DNA of 64,000 bases from Ochrobactrum sp. Q0168 (GTDB lineage Bacteria; Pseudomonadota; Alphaproteobacteria; Rhizobiales; Rhizobiaceae), in assembly GCF_016427605.1 (NCBI RefSeq), contig NZ_JAELXQ010000006.1, positions 62,001 through 126,000 of the forward strand, written 5' to 3'. This document shows positions 1 through 8,404 of this stretch, piece by piece. The position numbers were made by a program, and so were the translations under genes. The first letter of the stretch is position 1. Every line of letters starts with the position of its first letter. The notes below the pieces were generated by a model. It was given only the letters and a program-made list of their open reading frames with translations, was not told the DNA's origin and made no database searches.

Positions 1-1
1 T

Positions 2-454
2 CCTGACAGTGAACGGATTATTTCTATCGAAGATACGCCCGAACTGGTAATCCCGCAGCCAAACCATGTTCGGCTCTTTTATTCAAAGGGCGGCCAGGGA
101 ATGGCGAGGATTGGCGCAAAGGATCTCCTGGAATCCTGTCTTCGTATGCGCCCCGACCGGATTTTGCTGCAGGAATTGCGCGATGGCTCCGCTTTTTACT
201 ATATCCGTAATGTAAACTCCGGGCATCCCGGTTCGATCACCACAGTGCACGCGGATTCAGCGCGTCTGGCCTTTGAGCAACTCACATTGCTGGTGAAGGA
301 ATCGGAGGGCGGAAGCGATCTTGAGCGAAAAGACATTCGTGAAATGCTGACAATCGCGATCGACATCATCGTTCAGTGCAAACGGGTCGATGGGCGGTTC
401 CAGGTGAGCGAGATTTACTTCCGCGATGTAGCTGTGTCTGACGCGAAATTCTAG
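2..454 (+). CDS. virB11: VirB11-type T4SS ATPase, C-terminal part (5' truncated by window edge)
   Basis: This is the 3' end of the hexameric traffic ATPase that powers type IV secretion pilus assembly and DNA transfer on the cytoplasmic side of the inner membrane. The reading frame is open from base 2, so the true start lies left of the window. Visible family motifs are the segment around IISIEDTPEL, the RMRPDRILLQELRDG stretch (Asp-box and Walker B region) and GHPGSITTVHADS (His box). The protein ends at a TAG at 452-454, in the place expected for VirB11. It is the last gene of a virB operon that should lie upstream, and it fits with the Ti-type traG/traA genes further right. The ATG at 101 is internal and is not the start. 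Family assignment is firm; only about 150 residues are seen. Confidence 0.9.
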   Translation, partial: PDSERIISIEDTPELVIPQPNHVRLFYSKGGQGMARIGAKDLLESCLRMRPDRILLQELRDGSAFYYIRNVNSGHPGSITTVHADSARLAFEQLTLLVKESEGGSDLERKDIREMLTIAIDIIVQCKRVDGRFQVSEIYFRDVAVSDAKF

Positions 455-564
455 ATCACGACGTCATGTGTGATCACTTACCATCTTGCTCAGCGCTGCA
501 GAGTATCGCGAATAGCGTCGGCAAACAGGATGCCGGCAGGAGGCGGTGAGGGTGGCGGCCAGCA

Positions 565-648
565 AAGAGGGAGAGGGGGGAAGGGGAGTTCGTGGTGGAT
601 TGTGGTTGTCGGAGAAAGGCTCCGGCCATTCCGTCACGGAGAAAAGAT
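565..648 (+). promoter_or_regulatory. Purine-rich two-part leader, copy 1 of 4
   Basis: A tract starting AAGAGGG at 565 runs as almost pure A/G to 588. A second purine block, GGAGAAAGG, starts 46 nt later at 611, and CGGAG/CTCCG can pair around AAAGG. The ribosome-binding site GGAGAAAAG lies just before the ATG at 649. The same arrangement precedes the genes at 3854, 7244 and 9383. The role is unknown: promoter, RNA leader or single-strand promoter are all possible. Confidence 0.5.
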
Positions 649-2784
649 ATGGCACAGGCCATCCAGAAAATCACGCTCAATGCCGGACGTGACATCCCAT
701 TCGACAAGCTCGTCTTGAGCCAGCAGAATGTCCGTAAGACCGAGGCGGGCGTCTCGATCGAGGAGCTTGCCGAAGACATAGCCCATCGCGGGCTGCTGAC
801 CAGCCTCAACGTCCGCGCCGAGATCGATGCCGACGGTAACGAGACCGGAATTTACCGCATCCCTGCCGGCGGTCGTCGCTATCGCGCACTCGAACTCCTG
901 GTCAGTCAGAAAAAGCTGTCGAAAACGGCCGCAGTTCCATGCATCATCAGCAAGGGCGAAACCCCTGAAGTCGAGGATTCGCTTGCCGAAAACATCAGGC
1001 GCGTCGACCTTCACCCGCTAGACGAGTTCCGGGCGATCATGACGCTGCGCGAACAGGAGCTCGATGAGGAGGAGATTGCCGCTCGCCTCCACATGTCGGT
1101 GGCAACGGTGAAGCAGCGCTTGCGCCTCGCATCGATCTCGCCACGACTTCTGGAACTTTACGCGAATGACGAGATGAAGCTCGGGCAGGTCATGGCATTC
1201 TCGATCACCAATGATCACGCTCGCCAGGAACAGGTTTGGGACACGGTTTCGCGGACCTATGGTCAGGATGCCAATTATATTCGTCGCATGCTGACCGAAA
1301 CCGCGATCAGGGCCACCGATCGCCGGGCCATCTATGTTGGCACCGATGTTTACGAGGCTGCTGGGGGCGTGGTCATGCGTGACCTGTTCGAACCGGACAA
1401 TGGTGGATGGCTGCAGGATCCGGCGCTGCTCGAACAGCTCGTGATCGAAAAGCTGACCGCCGACGCGGAAGTGCTCAAGGCTGAAGAAGGTTGGAAATGG
1501 GTCGAAGCGGCGTTGGACTTCTCTTATGGCCATACCTCCGCTCTTCGCCGGTTCTACGGCAAACAGGCGCAATACTCTGAGGAAGAGCTGGCGCGCCACG
1601 ACGCCCTGAAGGCGGAATACGACAAGCTCGACGCCGAATATGCCGAGGCGGAAGAGGTCTGCGAGGAAACCGAGGCCGGGCTTGAGGCACTCGGCAACGA
1701 ACTCGATGTGTTGAACGACCGGCCCTATGTCTTTGATCCGGAAGAGGTCTCCCGCGGTGGCGTTTTTATCTCACTTGCCGTCAATGGGGAACTGAAGATC
1801 GAACGCGGTTTCGTTCGACCGGAAGATGAGCCCATTGCCGAGGCGGAAGCCGACGATGGTGATGGTCATGGCGGAAATGATACCGTTGCAGCCTCGACGA
1901 ATGGTGGAGTTTCGCTTAACGGCAGGCCTGCGAGCGTCGAGGAGCCGGAGGACGATGATGGTAAGCTGCGCGCGCTTTCCGATCGTGTTGTCGAAGATCT
2001 TACAGCCGCCCGCACTGTCGCCCTTCGCAATGCGCTGGCGAACGACCCGGTGGTGGCCTTCATCGCGGCTCTCCATGTTGCGGTCCTCAAGATCTTCTAC
2101 AGATACGGGGCAGACTCGTGTCTGGAGGTCACGCTACAGCATACCACCTTCGGCCAGACCCAGGGACTGGGCGATACGGTATGGGTGAAGGAGATTGAAC
2201 AGCGGCAGGAATCGTGGGGTTATGATCTCCCTGCGAATGCTGACGAGGTCTGGGATTATCTGATCAAGCTCGATGAACCGAGCCGCATGGCGTTGTTTGC
2301 CCATTGCGTCTCGTTGTCGGTCAACACCACGGTCCAGGCGTGGAACAGGCGGGTCACGGAAAATGTCCATGCCCGGCAGCTCGCGATCTCGCTCGGATTT
2401 GACATGGTGGAGGCGGGCTGGACACCGACGGTCGACAACTATCTCGGGCGCGTGACCAAGGCGCATATCCTGCAGGCGGTTCGCGAGGCGAAGGGTGAGC
2501 AGTCGTCCCAACTCATTGATCACCTGAAAAAGCCCGACATGGCGCGCGAGGCTGCCCGATTGCTGGAAGGCAGCGGATGGCTCCCTGAAGTTTTACGGCT
2601 TCCGGTTGCCGAAACCACTGTGGTCGCCGAGATCGGTGCTGAGGTGACGGAAGATGGTGTCGAAGACAATACCTCCAAAACCTCTGATGCCGATTTGCCG
2701 GCTTACTTGACCAAAGGCGAGGATGCGGAAGAGGCTTCCATCAATCCCTCTGACGATGGTGAACAACTGGAAGCCGCTGAATAG
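649..2784 (+). CDS. ParB/Srx-fold DNA-binding protein of mobile-element type
   Basis: This is a 711-residue protein with an N-terminal ParB/Srx-like domain. GGRRYR lies at residues 74-79 and ENIRRVDLHPLDE at about 114-126, matching ParB boxes I and II. A helix-turn-helix follows at about 141-162. The remainder has a Glu-rich coiled segment (about 320-370) and acidic linkers. Partition ParB proteins are about 300 residues; this long type is found on alphaproteobacterial plasmids and integrative elements, without an adjacent ParA here, so a role other than segregation (nuclease or transcription cofactor) is likely. The ATG at 649 was preferred to an upstream ATG at 592 because GGAGAAAAG precedes it and the ParB homology begins right after it. 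It carries the shared purine-rich leader and ends before a hairpin terminator. Family assignment is good; exact function is unknown. Confidence 0.8.
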   Translation: MAQAIQKITLNAGRDIPFDKLVLSQQNVRKTEAGVSIEELAEDIAHRGLLTSLNVRAEIDADGNETGIYRIPAGGRRYRALELLVSQKKLSKTAAVPCIISKGETPEVEDSLAENIRRVDLHPLDEFRAIMTLREQELDEEEIAARLHMSVATVKQRLRLASISPRLLELYANDEMKLGQVMAFSITNDHARQEQVWDTVSRTYGQDANYIRRMLTETAIRATDRRAIYVGTDVYEAAGGVVMRDLFEPDNGGWLQDPALLEQLVIEKLTADAEVLKAEEGWKWVEAALDFSYGHTSALRRFYGKQAQYSEEELARHDALKAEYDKLDAEYAEAEEVCEETEAGLEALGNELDVLNDRPYVFDPEEVSRGGVFISLAVNGELKIERGFVRPEDEPIAEAEADDGDGHGGNDTVAASTNGGVSLNGRPASVEEPEDDDGKLRALSDRVVEDLTAARTVALRNALANDPVVAFIAALHVAVLKIFYRYGADSCLEVTLQHTTFGQTQGLGDTVWVKEIEQRQESWGYDLPANADEVWDYLIKLDEPSRMALFAHCVSLSVNTTVQAWNRRVTENVHARQLAISLGFDMVEAGWTPTVDNYLGRVTKAHILQAVREAKGEQSSQLIDHLKKPDMAREAARLLEGSGWLPEVLRLPVAETTVVAEIGAEVTEDGVEDNTSKTSDADLPAYLTKGEDAEEASINPSDDGEQLEAAE

Positions 2785-2817
2785 CCGCGTCTGGATCGTC
2801 CCAACATAGAATCCCGG

Positions 2818-2850
2818 GCCCGGTCAATAAGCCGGGCTCTTTCAGTTTTT
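2818..2850 (+). terminator. Rho-independent terminator after the ParB-like gene
   Basis: GCCCGG (2818-2823) and CCGGGC (2832-2837) form a hairpin with an 8-nt loop, followed by a T-rich tail (TCTTTCAGTTTTT) to 2850. It sits 34 nt after the stop codon. Confidence 0.7.
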
Positions 2851-2997
2851 GGACATTGGACACAAGCATGTCCGTCATGCACATCTATTAACGCGCCAGT
2901 AAGGCTTCAGCCCTCTCCTGCTCGATTGGGACGCAGAGTAGGTCGGCGATCTGCCCGGTATGACTGGTGAAACAAGCGCATCGGCGTCTCTACGCAC

Positions 2998-3321
2998 TCA
3001 GCGCAGCAGCCGCCGTTCGAGAAAGGACTGCATGTCACGCCGACCATCCGCGACGCAATAGACGATCACATTCTCTCCGATGATGCGATAGATCATCCGC
3101 CAGGGCTTGTGATGCAGCTCCCGATAGTCGGTGATGCCGAGACCGGTGAGTTCCTTCGGAACATTTCCCTTGGCTGGCAAATCCTCGAGCCCCAGACAGG
3201 CATACTCGATTTCGCCGAGAATCCGTTCGGCAGTCTCGATGCCATCCCGGCTGGCGAGGAAGCGGTAGAGATCTTCAAGATCCCGTTCTGCATCCTCGGT
3301 AAACAGAACTTGATACGGCAT
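2998..3321 (-). CDS. RelE/ParE-superfamily type II toxin
   Basis: A 107-residue protein of the RelE/ParE fold. Visible features are the N-terminal strand and helix (YQVLFTEDAERDLEDLYRFL), the central DLPAKGNVPKEL segment, and the C-terminal strand block RELHHKPWRMIYRI...VIVYCVADGRRDM typical of ParE-type toxins. Members of the superfamily either cleave mRNA on the ribosome or poison gyrase; which applies cannot be read here. Its ATG overlaps the stop of the upstream antitoxin by one base (TGATG), so the two are co-translated. Like most such modules it sits alone between other genes and probably helps retain the element. Confidence 0.85.
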   Translation of the reverse strand: MPYQVLFTEDAERDLEDLYRFLASRDGIETAERILGEIEYACLGLEDLPAKGNVPKELTGLGITDYRELHHKPWRMIYRIIGENVIVYCVADGRRDMQSFLERRLLR

Positions 3322-3602
3322 CAGGCGCTAGGCTTCGACAGGCGTGCACGAAGGCGTGCGAAGGTTTCTTTCGCAGGGCGGACCTTCCCGTCCTCCACCT
3401 GCTTGTTCGTTAGCGCCAGCACCTTCAAAAGCGCCAGCGTTTCCTGCGTTTCTTCGTATTGCGTAACGTCCTGAAGCACGGCTTTCGCCTCGCCATGCAA
3501 TGTGATCACCACCGGCTGCCGGTCGTCGGCGAGTTGGCGAATGACCTCCGGTGCATGCGCCTTGAGGTAACTGATGGGTTTGACCTGTTCCGATAGTTTC
3601 AT
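3321..3602 (-). CDS. Phd/YefM-family antitoxin
   Basis: A 93-residue antitoxin. The N-terminal segment (KLSEQVKPISYLKAHAPEVIRQL, then QPVVITLHGEAKAVLQDV) is the Phd/YefM DNA-binding fold; the Lys/Arg-rich C-terminus is the expected toxin-binding tail. It should neutralise the ParE-like product encoded immediately downstream and repress the shared promoter, probably in the AT-rich stretch just above 3602. The start codon follows an AAGGAG-type ribosome site on the minus strand. The module is oriented opposite to the flanking element genes. Confidence 0.85.
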   Translation of the reverse strand: MKLSEQVKPISYLKAHAPEVIRQLADDRQPVVITLHGEAKAVLQDVTQYEETQETLALLKVLALTNKQVEDGKVRPAKETFARLRARLSKPSA

Positions 3603-3673
3603 AGCTGTGAACTCCTTTTGACCAGAATATAGACCTTTAATGGTCTTTCTGGAAGCGATTATTGCGAAGTCGC

Positions 3674-3853
3674 AAGAGGGGAGAAGGGTCGTTTGCGCGT
3701 GGGCGGTTGCCGTAGGGCCGGAGAGAAGGTTTCAGGGATCGCCTGCATTGTCGTGCCAGGCTGACGGCGACGTCACCCATTCTTCCGGCACCAGCCCGGC
3801 TGACCGCGGAAGCGATCAGCCGGGCTCTTTCATTCTTTTTAGGAGACTTCAGC
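3674..3853 (+). promoter_or_regulatory. Purine-rich two-part leader, copy 2, with an 11-bp hairpin
   Basis: AAGAGGGGAGAAGGG begins at 3674 and GGAGAGAAGG follows 46 nt later at 3720. Nearer the gene, AGCCCGGCTGA (3793-3803) pairs perfectly with TCAGCCGGGCT (3816-3826), followed by CTTTCATTCTTTTT. This is terminator-like, yet it lies inside the leader. AGGAGAC is the ribosome site for the ATG at 3854. The hairpin plus T-tract could act as an attenuator. Confidence 0.5.
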
Positions 3854-5056
3854 ATGAACACTATGATTTCCAGCCCGCTCCAGACCCAGCGCCCGGCATC
3901 GACCGGGTTCAAGGTCGATATTTCCCGCGGCGAACGCATAGGGCGGGTGTCGTCCGAATGGTTCTCACGCCCGGACGATGAGCGCTTTTTGTCGCTTCTT
4001 GATCTTCATCACGCCGTCAGCATCCGAACCGAGCGTGCCCGGGTTCGCACCATCGAGACCGCCGACATTCGTGTCGAGGCGACGCGCGACAATGCAGAGC
4101 GCATGTCCCTGATCGTACCCGGGGGGCGTGAGCCGCTGGCACCAACGCACTGAAGCTACGGGCAACTTTGCAGCCTGGTTGGCGCACCTGCGAGTTATAT
4201 GCGCCAGCTTCCCGCGCCACTCGCCGCCATCAACCTTCAACATGGGCTCCTCAGCCACAAGGCCGAAATGGTCAAAACTCTGGAGATGGACGACGGTCGT
4301 CTCGAGCTGCGGGCGGTGACCGGTCCCGAATATGGCCGCATATGGGATCATGAGCTTGTTGCCGCCGTGATGAAGATCGCGGGCAATGGCACTGGCGATA
4401 CCATGTGGAAGGTGCCTGGAACCTTGGATTGGGAAACCATGACGCACAATCCTTTCGTGGATGTGACAAGGGACACCACCACGCTTTACGCGTCGGACAG
4501 GGACGTATTCCTGTTTTTGGTGGACGATACGCACCCCATCGAAGCCGGACGCCTGCCGAACGGCGAACCCGATCTTTATTTTCGTGGGTTTTATTGCTGG
4601 AATAGCGAAGTTGGCAGCAAAACCTTGGGAATTGCGAGCTTTTACCTGCGGGCAGTGTGTGCCAACAGGAATTTGTGGGGTATCGAAAATTTCGAGGAAA
4701 TTACCATCCGCCATTCGAAATTCGCTGCGCAGCGTTTCGCGCACGAGGCCGCGCCGGCACTGACGACCTTCGCAAATTCCTCCCCCGCCCCCTTCATCGC
4801 CGGCATTCGCGCGGCCCGAGAACGGGTGGTCGCCCGCAATGATGAGGACCGGCAGACCTTTCTGCGCCGCAGGGGTTTTTCCAAGGCTGAAACCGGCAAG
4901 ATCATCGAAACGGTTTTATCCGAAGAGGGCAGGCCGCCCGAGAGCATTTTTGACTTTGTGCAGGGCATTACCGCACTGGCGCGGGGAAAGTCGCATCAGG
5001 ATACTCGGCTCGAACTCGAAGGTAAGGCGAAGAAACTGCTCGAAAGTGCTGCCTGA
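3854..5056 (+). pseudogene. DUF932 family protein, interrupted by an in-frame TGA
   Basis: One reading frame runs from ATG 3854 to the stop at 5056 (about 400 codons, the usual size of DUF932 proteins of plasmids and phage-like elements), broken by a single TGA at 4151-4153. Sequence on both sides is family-like and stays in the same frame: ...PLAPTH, stop, SYGQLCSLVGAPASYMRQLPAPL. From memory of the family, a Trp is expected at this position (TGG), so the lesion looks like a point mutation. DUF932 proteins are co-inherited with ParB-like and helicase genes on mobile elements and have no settled function. Downstream translation could restart at the ATG at 4199, giving a 285-residue fragment lacking the N-terminal domain. 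A sequencing error is the alternative. Confidence 0.75.
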
Positions 5057-5141
5057 TCATGACAACTCACCACAAATCCGCATCCATCCCTTTCATCGCC
5101 CGGCCATCGTGTGCCGGGCGTTGCTGCTCTGGAGGACCGAA

Positions 5142-5531
5142 ATGTCAACTGAATTCTCTTTCGCCGAAGAACGTTCGATGTTCAGGACGGAAGCACTCTC
5201 TCCCCTGCAGTCGGGTTGCCTGAAGGTTGCGCTGGATCGACATTATCGCTTTGATGGTGTCGTCAAGGCACTACGCTCTCATATCGAGCAATCGGCGGAG
5301 TCTAGCCCGCTCGAATTATCCGAGAGCGACGGCATGATCAGCTACACACGCATCAGGTTCAATCGGATGGGCTCTTGGCAGTTAACAAGGCGCTATATCG
5401 CCCGCCTCAAGGCGAAGCGCTGTTTCTATGTGAACGACTGGGTGATACCGATTGTGCCGGCGTCGGCGTCGGATGACGGCTCGTCCGTGCTCGCATCAAT
5501 CATGCTGGCCATTTCATTGGCAGCGACCTGA
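5142..5531 (+). CDS. Hypothetical accessory protein of the mobile element
   Basis: A 129-residue protein, not recognised. It is soluble-looking and has a basic central part (RHYRFDGVVKALRSH, RRYIARLKAKRCFYVNDW) and a mildly hydrophobic C-terminus. The ATG at 5142 follows GGAGGA. A hairpin (CGCCCGGC 5097-5104 with GCCGGGCG 5113-5120) stands in its leader, like those before other genes of this group. It follows the DUF932 gene by 85 nt and may be co-transcribed with it. Its last 106 bases overlap a small ORF on the other strand (5426-5638), so the true 3' extent is less certain. Confidence 0.55.
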   Translation: MSTEFSFAEERSMFRTEALSPLQSGCLKVALDRHYRFDGVVKALRSHIEQSAESSPLELSESDGMISYTRIRFNRMGSWQLTRRYIARLKAKRCFYVNDWVIPIVPASASDDGSSVLASIMLAISLAAT

Positions 5532-5638
5532 TTGCTTGCCGCTTTCAGGTCAATGGCGCCCCAGATTGAGTTTTGTTGGGTAGACTGACGCCGCCGGTTC
5601 TTGAACTCGACGATAAATGGCTTTTTCTCAGGCTTCAT
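5426..5638 (-). CDS. Small hypothetical protein
   Basis: A 70-residue ORF on the minus strand with a good ribosome site (GGAGCATT before the ATG). Its N-terminus (KPEKKPFIVEFKNRRR) and the SIWGAIDLKAA segment resemble short basic proteins often found on rhizobial mobile elements. The acidic tail overlaps the end of the convergent gene 5142-5531 by about 105 nt. The N-terminal half lies in otherwise unoccupied sequence, which supports it being a gene. No function can be suggested. Confidence 0.45.
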   Translation of the reverse strand: MKPEKKPFIVEFKNRRRQSTQQNSIWGAIDLKAASNQVAANEMASMIDASTDEPSSDADAGTIGITQSFT

Positions 5639-5730
5639 AATGCTCCGGCTGACCGTGGCGGATGGATTTTCCGGTAGGAGGTGTTCTTATTCGCCGCATC
5701 CTGTCAATGGTTGAGGCTCGGATTCCCGGA

Positions 5731-6921
5731 TCAGGGGAGCCGGGGAATTTCGCCTTCCGCCACGCGCCAGACCCACGGAGTGATCTCAGGTCGTGTCTCG
5801 ATCATGTCGGCAAGCGCCCGCTCGTACGCGTCATCAGCGCCTGGAGGAACGATGAACATCGCGACCGGTGCCGGCTTCTGTTCCGGCATCGTCACCGACA
5901 CGATCGGCGCATCCCGCGGGAGGTTAAAACGCAGCCCCTTGACGATCTTTCGCTTCAGGTGGCCGAGTTTCTCTAGCAGCCTGAGCTCGTGAATGTTCTC
6001 GAACGGGAGCCAATGATCATTGACCACCATCAGCGCGACCTCTTCCACCGAGGCGATGCCCGCGACCGAAATACCGAACGTGGCAATGACAATCAGGTGG
6101 AACGCCTCGTTGGAGCGCCACAGTTCGAGCTCGATCTCATAGCGGGCCGCAAGCCGCCGCCACGCTCCATCCTCAATCATCAAGGGGAAGGGCATGTGCC
6201 GCGCAACGATTTTCTGCCCTTCGCGGGCCGGGGAAAACTCCTTCACCTCAGCCACGATCATCATCAATTTCCGTGGTCCCGACCCTGTCGTCTGTATCCT
6301 CTTGAGTGCAGCTGCTCGCCGGGCGGTAATGCCATCCTTGTCCTCCGGCTGAAAGACCTCCGGCACGTAGAGCATATCACTCAGGGAACCGCCCCTCGCC
6401 GACATCTGTGAAGCGGCGTTGACAAGGTTCGCACGGACCCGGCCCCAGCCACGCCGGCCAACCCAGGTCGAGCGCCACTCGGTCAACTCGCCCGCTTCCC
6501 AGAGATAGTGGAGCATCGCCTTCAACGACAGTTTCCGCGGCTCGCTGCGGATACTCGATTCGGACGCTTCCGTCGGCGTCGTGGGTGCAGCCCGCGGACT
6601 GCGCTTCGTCAGCGAGAAGTCCAATTTCAGTTCAGCTCGGCCGCTGGCGTCGATCTGGATCGCACTGCCGAACAACGGGCCAAGGCCGGAAAGTTCGTAG
6701 GGGGGTTCGTAGGATGGGCAGGTCGGATCATGCTCGCGCCCCGATAGAGGCATCCGCTTGACAAGATACTGGTCCTCGACGCGGGCGATGTACATCGGTG
6801 AGGAAGGGTCCTTGCACAAGCACATTGGACGCAGCCGCTGTTCGTAAGCCTGAGCGAGAACTTCCTGCAGTTCAGGGTCAGCTTCTTCGATCAAGCGATT
6901 GCCGATTGCGAACTTTCGCAT
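5731..6921 (-). CDS. DUF1173 family protein
   Basis: A 396-residue protein of the DUF1173 type, a family seen almost only on conjugative elements and plasmids of Proteobacteria. The N-terminus carries a cysteine cluster (PMCLCKDPSSPMYIAR ... HDPTCPSYEPPYELSGLG) that could bind metal. A central basic/aromatic segment follows (AMLHYLWEAGELTEW, GRRGWGRVRANLV), and the C-terminal half has a predicted alpha/beta character. No enzymatic motif is recognisable. It is transcribed opposite to the leading-region genes on either side and ends about 90 nt from the small ORF at 5638. The ATG at 6921 is preceded on the minus strand by AGGAGAA. Confidence 0.75.
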   Translation of the reverse strand: MRKFAIGNRLIEEADPELQEVLAQAYEQRLRPMCLCKDPSSPMYIARVEDQYLVKRMPLSGREHDPTCPSYEPPYELSGLGPLFGSAIQIDASGRAELKLDFSLTKRSPRAAPTTPTEASESSIRSEPRKLSLKAMLHYLWEAGELTEWRSTWVGRRGWGRVRANLVNAASQMSARGGSLSDMLYVPEVFQPEDKDGITARRAAALKRIQTTGSGPRKLMMIVAEVKEFSPAREGQKIVARHMPFPLMIEDGAWRRLAARYEIELELWRSNEAFHLIVIATFGISVAGIASVEEVALMVVNDHWLPFENIHELRLLEKLGHLKRKIVKGLRFNLPRDAPIVSVTMPEQKPAPVAMFIVPPGADDAYERALADMIETRPEITPWVWRVAEGEIPRLP

Positions 6922-7080
6922 CCATGTTCTCCTTCTCCAGCATCGAGCTTATACCGCCAATAGGTATTTTACTAACGAAAACTAGTCAGTAAAGAGTGGG
7001 ATTACGCTTGCAACCTTCGTGTCAGGACTAAAATGCCGAAATCGCTGCGGCCGCGAGGGACAGGAAGTAGAACACGGGAA

Positions 7081-7243
7081 AAGAGGGGAGTTGGGTTGGT
7101 GAAGGCATGGCCCGGTCGAGATGGGAGAAAGCGCGTTTCGACACGGGTTGTCGTCAGCGCGTTCCGGCCTGAACGGCCGACTAGCCGCATCCACGCCCCC
7201 TCTGCCCGGTAATTGCCGGGCATTTCCGTTTCAGGAGAGCAAC
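7081..7243 (+). promoter_or_regulatory. Purine-rich two-part leader, copy 3, with hairpin
   Basis: AAGAGGGGAG starts at 7081 and GGAGAAA follows 43 nt later at 7124. TGCCCGG (7203-7209) pairs with CCGGGCA (7216-7222) just before the ribosome site AGGAGA. The layout matches the leader of the DUF932 gene. The rest of the 322-nt gap from 6922 shows no gene. Confidence 0.5.
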
Positions 7244-7588
7244 ATGACCATTCCTGTACTCGATTTTTGCCAACCAGCCGCAGCTCCGGTCTTTCTGAAT
7301 TTCCGCTCTGAGGCTGTTCGGCCTGTCTGCTTCGCGATTGTCTACTGGGACGGCCCCGGCGATACGCTCTACGCTTTTGGGGATCGCAATGCCTTCGAGC
7401 GGCAACGTGCGGCAGCCGAGCGTCAGTTCGCCCATGTTCAGGAATTGTCGGTCGAGGAAGCCGTCGATTGGGTTGTTGCCGGTGGCAAGGCTGTCTTGCA
7501 TGAGGTGTCGACGGGCGGCGTGGCGGTCTTCTGCAGCCTCAAGCTCGCGGCTGACGGATATGGGACCCAAGGTGTGACGGAAACCTGA
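7244..7588 (+). CDS. Hypothetical accessory protein
   Basis: A 114-residue protein starting at ATG 7244, which has AGGAGAG upstream. An upstream in-frame ATG at 7121 lies inside the conserved leader and is unlikely to be used. The sequence (FAIVYWDGPGDTLYAFGDRNAFERQRAAAERQF ... AVDWVVAGGKAVLHEV) is compact and soluble, with no motif I can assign. Possession of the shared leader groups it with the ParB-like, DUF932 and methylase-helicase genes as an early-expressed or co-regulated gene of the element. Confidence 0.6.
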   Translation: MTIPVLDFCQPAAAPVFLNFRSEAVRPVCFAIVYWDGPGDTLYAFGDRNAFERQRAAAERQFAHVQELSVEEAVDWVVAGGKAVLHEVSTGGVAVFCSLKLAADGYGTQGVTET

Positions 7589-7612
7589 CCACCGGCGAAT
7601 GTGCCAGACGCC

Positions 7613-8014
7613 TCAAGGCTTCGCCGGTATCATCGCGGTTACTGCCTCAATTTTGTCGATCCAATCCGCTGCGGTTAGGTCGGTCCAGGATATGATCTTT
7701 CGAATACGATCGTATTCCTCCTGAATGTTCCGCCGAAAAATCGGTTCGTGATGGGCTATTCGGTTGCGCAAGTCGCGGATCTTGAAGAGCGTGTCATTGC
7801 CTTCCCCCTGCAACTGCTGGACTGTTCTCGCGTGATCCATATTCGGAAACACTGCCCGGAAATGGACGTTCCAGATCGCGCCGTCATGGCCATGAGTGAG
7901 CATCTTTTCCCAGAATACGAAGTTCAGTTCGGCGACGATTTTGCCTGATGTCGGCAGCGAGCGGAGGCCTAGCAGGTTGCGACGCGGGCTGTATCCAGTC
8001 GGTGGGTTGCGCAA
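7613..8014 (-). pseudogene. Abi-like HEPN protein, 5' truncated remnant
   Basis: The 133-residue ORF matches the C-terminal half of Abi-like (abortive infection type) proteins. KIVAELNFVFWEKML and the HEPN signature RNRIAHHEPIF (the R-x4-H type RNase motif) are intact. Homology appears to continue upstream in the same frame (NWLWERGFEISLRNPPTG) to about 8050, where two consecutive TGA codons stop it; no N-terminal domain follows. Such proteins are normally over 200 residues, so the gene has lost its 5' part. A short product could still be made from the ATG at 8014, but no convincing ribosome site precedes it. HEPN domains typically cleave RNA in phage defence; this copy is probably inactive. 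Confidence 0.6.
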
Positions 8015-8107
8015 ACTGATTTCGAAGCCCCGCTCCCACAGCCAGTTTTGCCCATTTCATCAGGCAGACCCGAGGAATTATGCCCGCTGAATTCTTCCGC
8101 CATCGGC

Positions 8108-8404
8108 CTATCCCTCAAAGAGTAGGGCAGCATAGTCCGACGCACCATGAAGAACATGGACAATGACCACCTGTTCAACTCGCACATGGTAGAAAATCAG
8201 ATAATTCCCGTGCACCCGGCGGCGAATGCCGTAGCTTTCATATCGCGGCACCAGAGAAAACGCCAAGGGGTTAGCGGCTAATGCTTCGCACTTGCCGCGC
8301 AATTCCTGGACGAATGAGAGCGCTCGGCCTGGATTATCTTCGGCAATGTCGTCCGCGATTTGTTCTAGATCGCTTTCCGCTTCGTCTGAAAATTCGACGA
8401 TCAT
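8108..8404 (-). CDS. parE: ParE-family toxin
   Basis: A 98-residue RelE/ParE-fold toxin. It begins with MIVEFSDEAESDLEQIADDIAEDNPGRA (first strand and helix pair) and ends with GIRRRVHGNYLIFYHV...VVIVHVLHGASDY, the ParE C-terminal sheet. ParE toxins act on DNA gyrase. Its ATG overlaps the stop of the antitoxin gene by four bases (ATGA), so translation is coupled. Together with the Phd/ParE-like pair at 2998-3602 and VapBC at 16313-16974 it is one of three stabilisation modules in the first 17 kb. Confidence 0.88.
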   Translation of the reverse strand: MIVEFSDEAESDLEQIADDIAEDNPGRALSFVQELRGKCEALAANPLAFSLVPRYESYGIRRRVHGNYLIFYHVRVEQVVIVHVLHGASDYAALLFEG

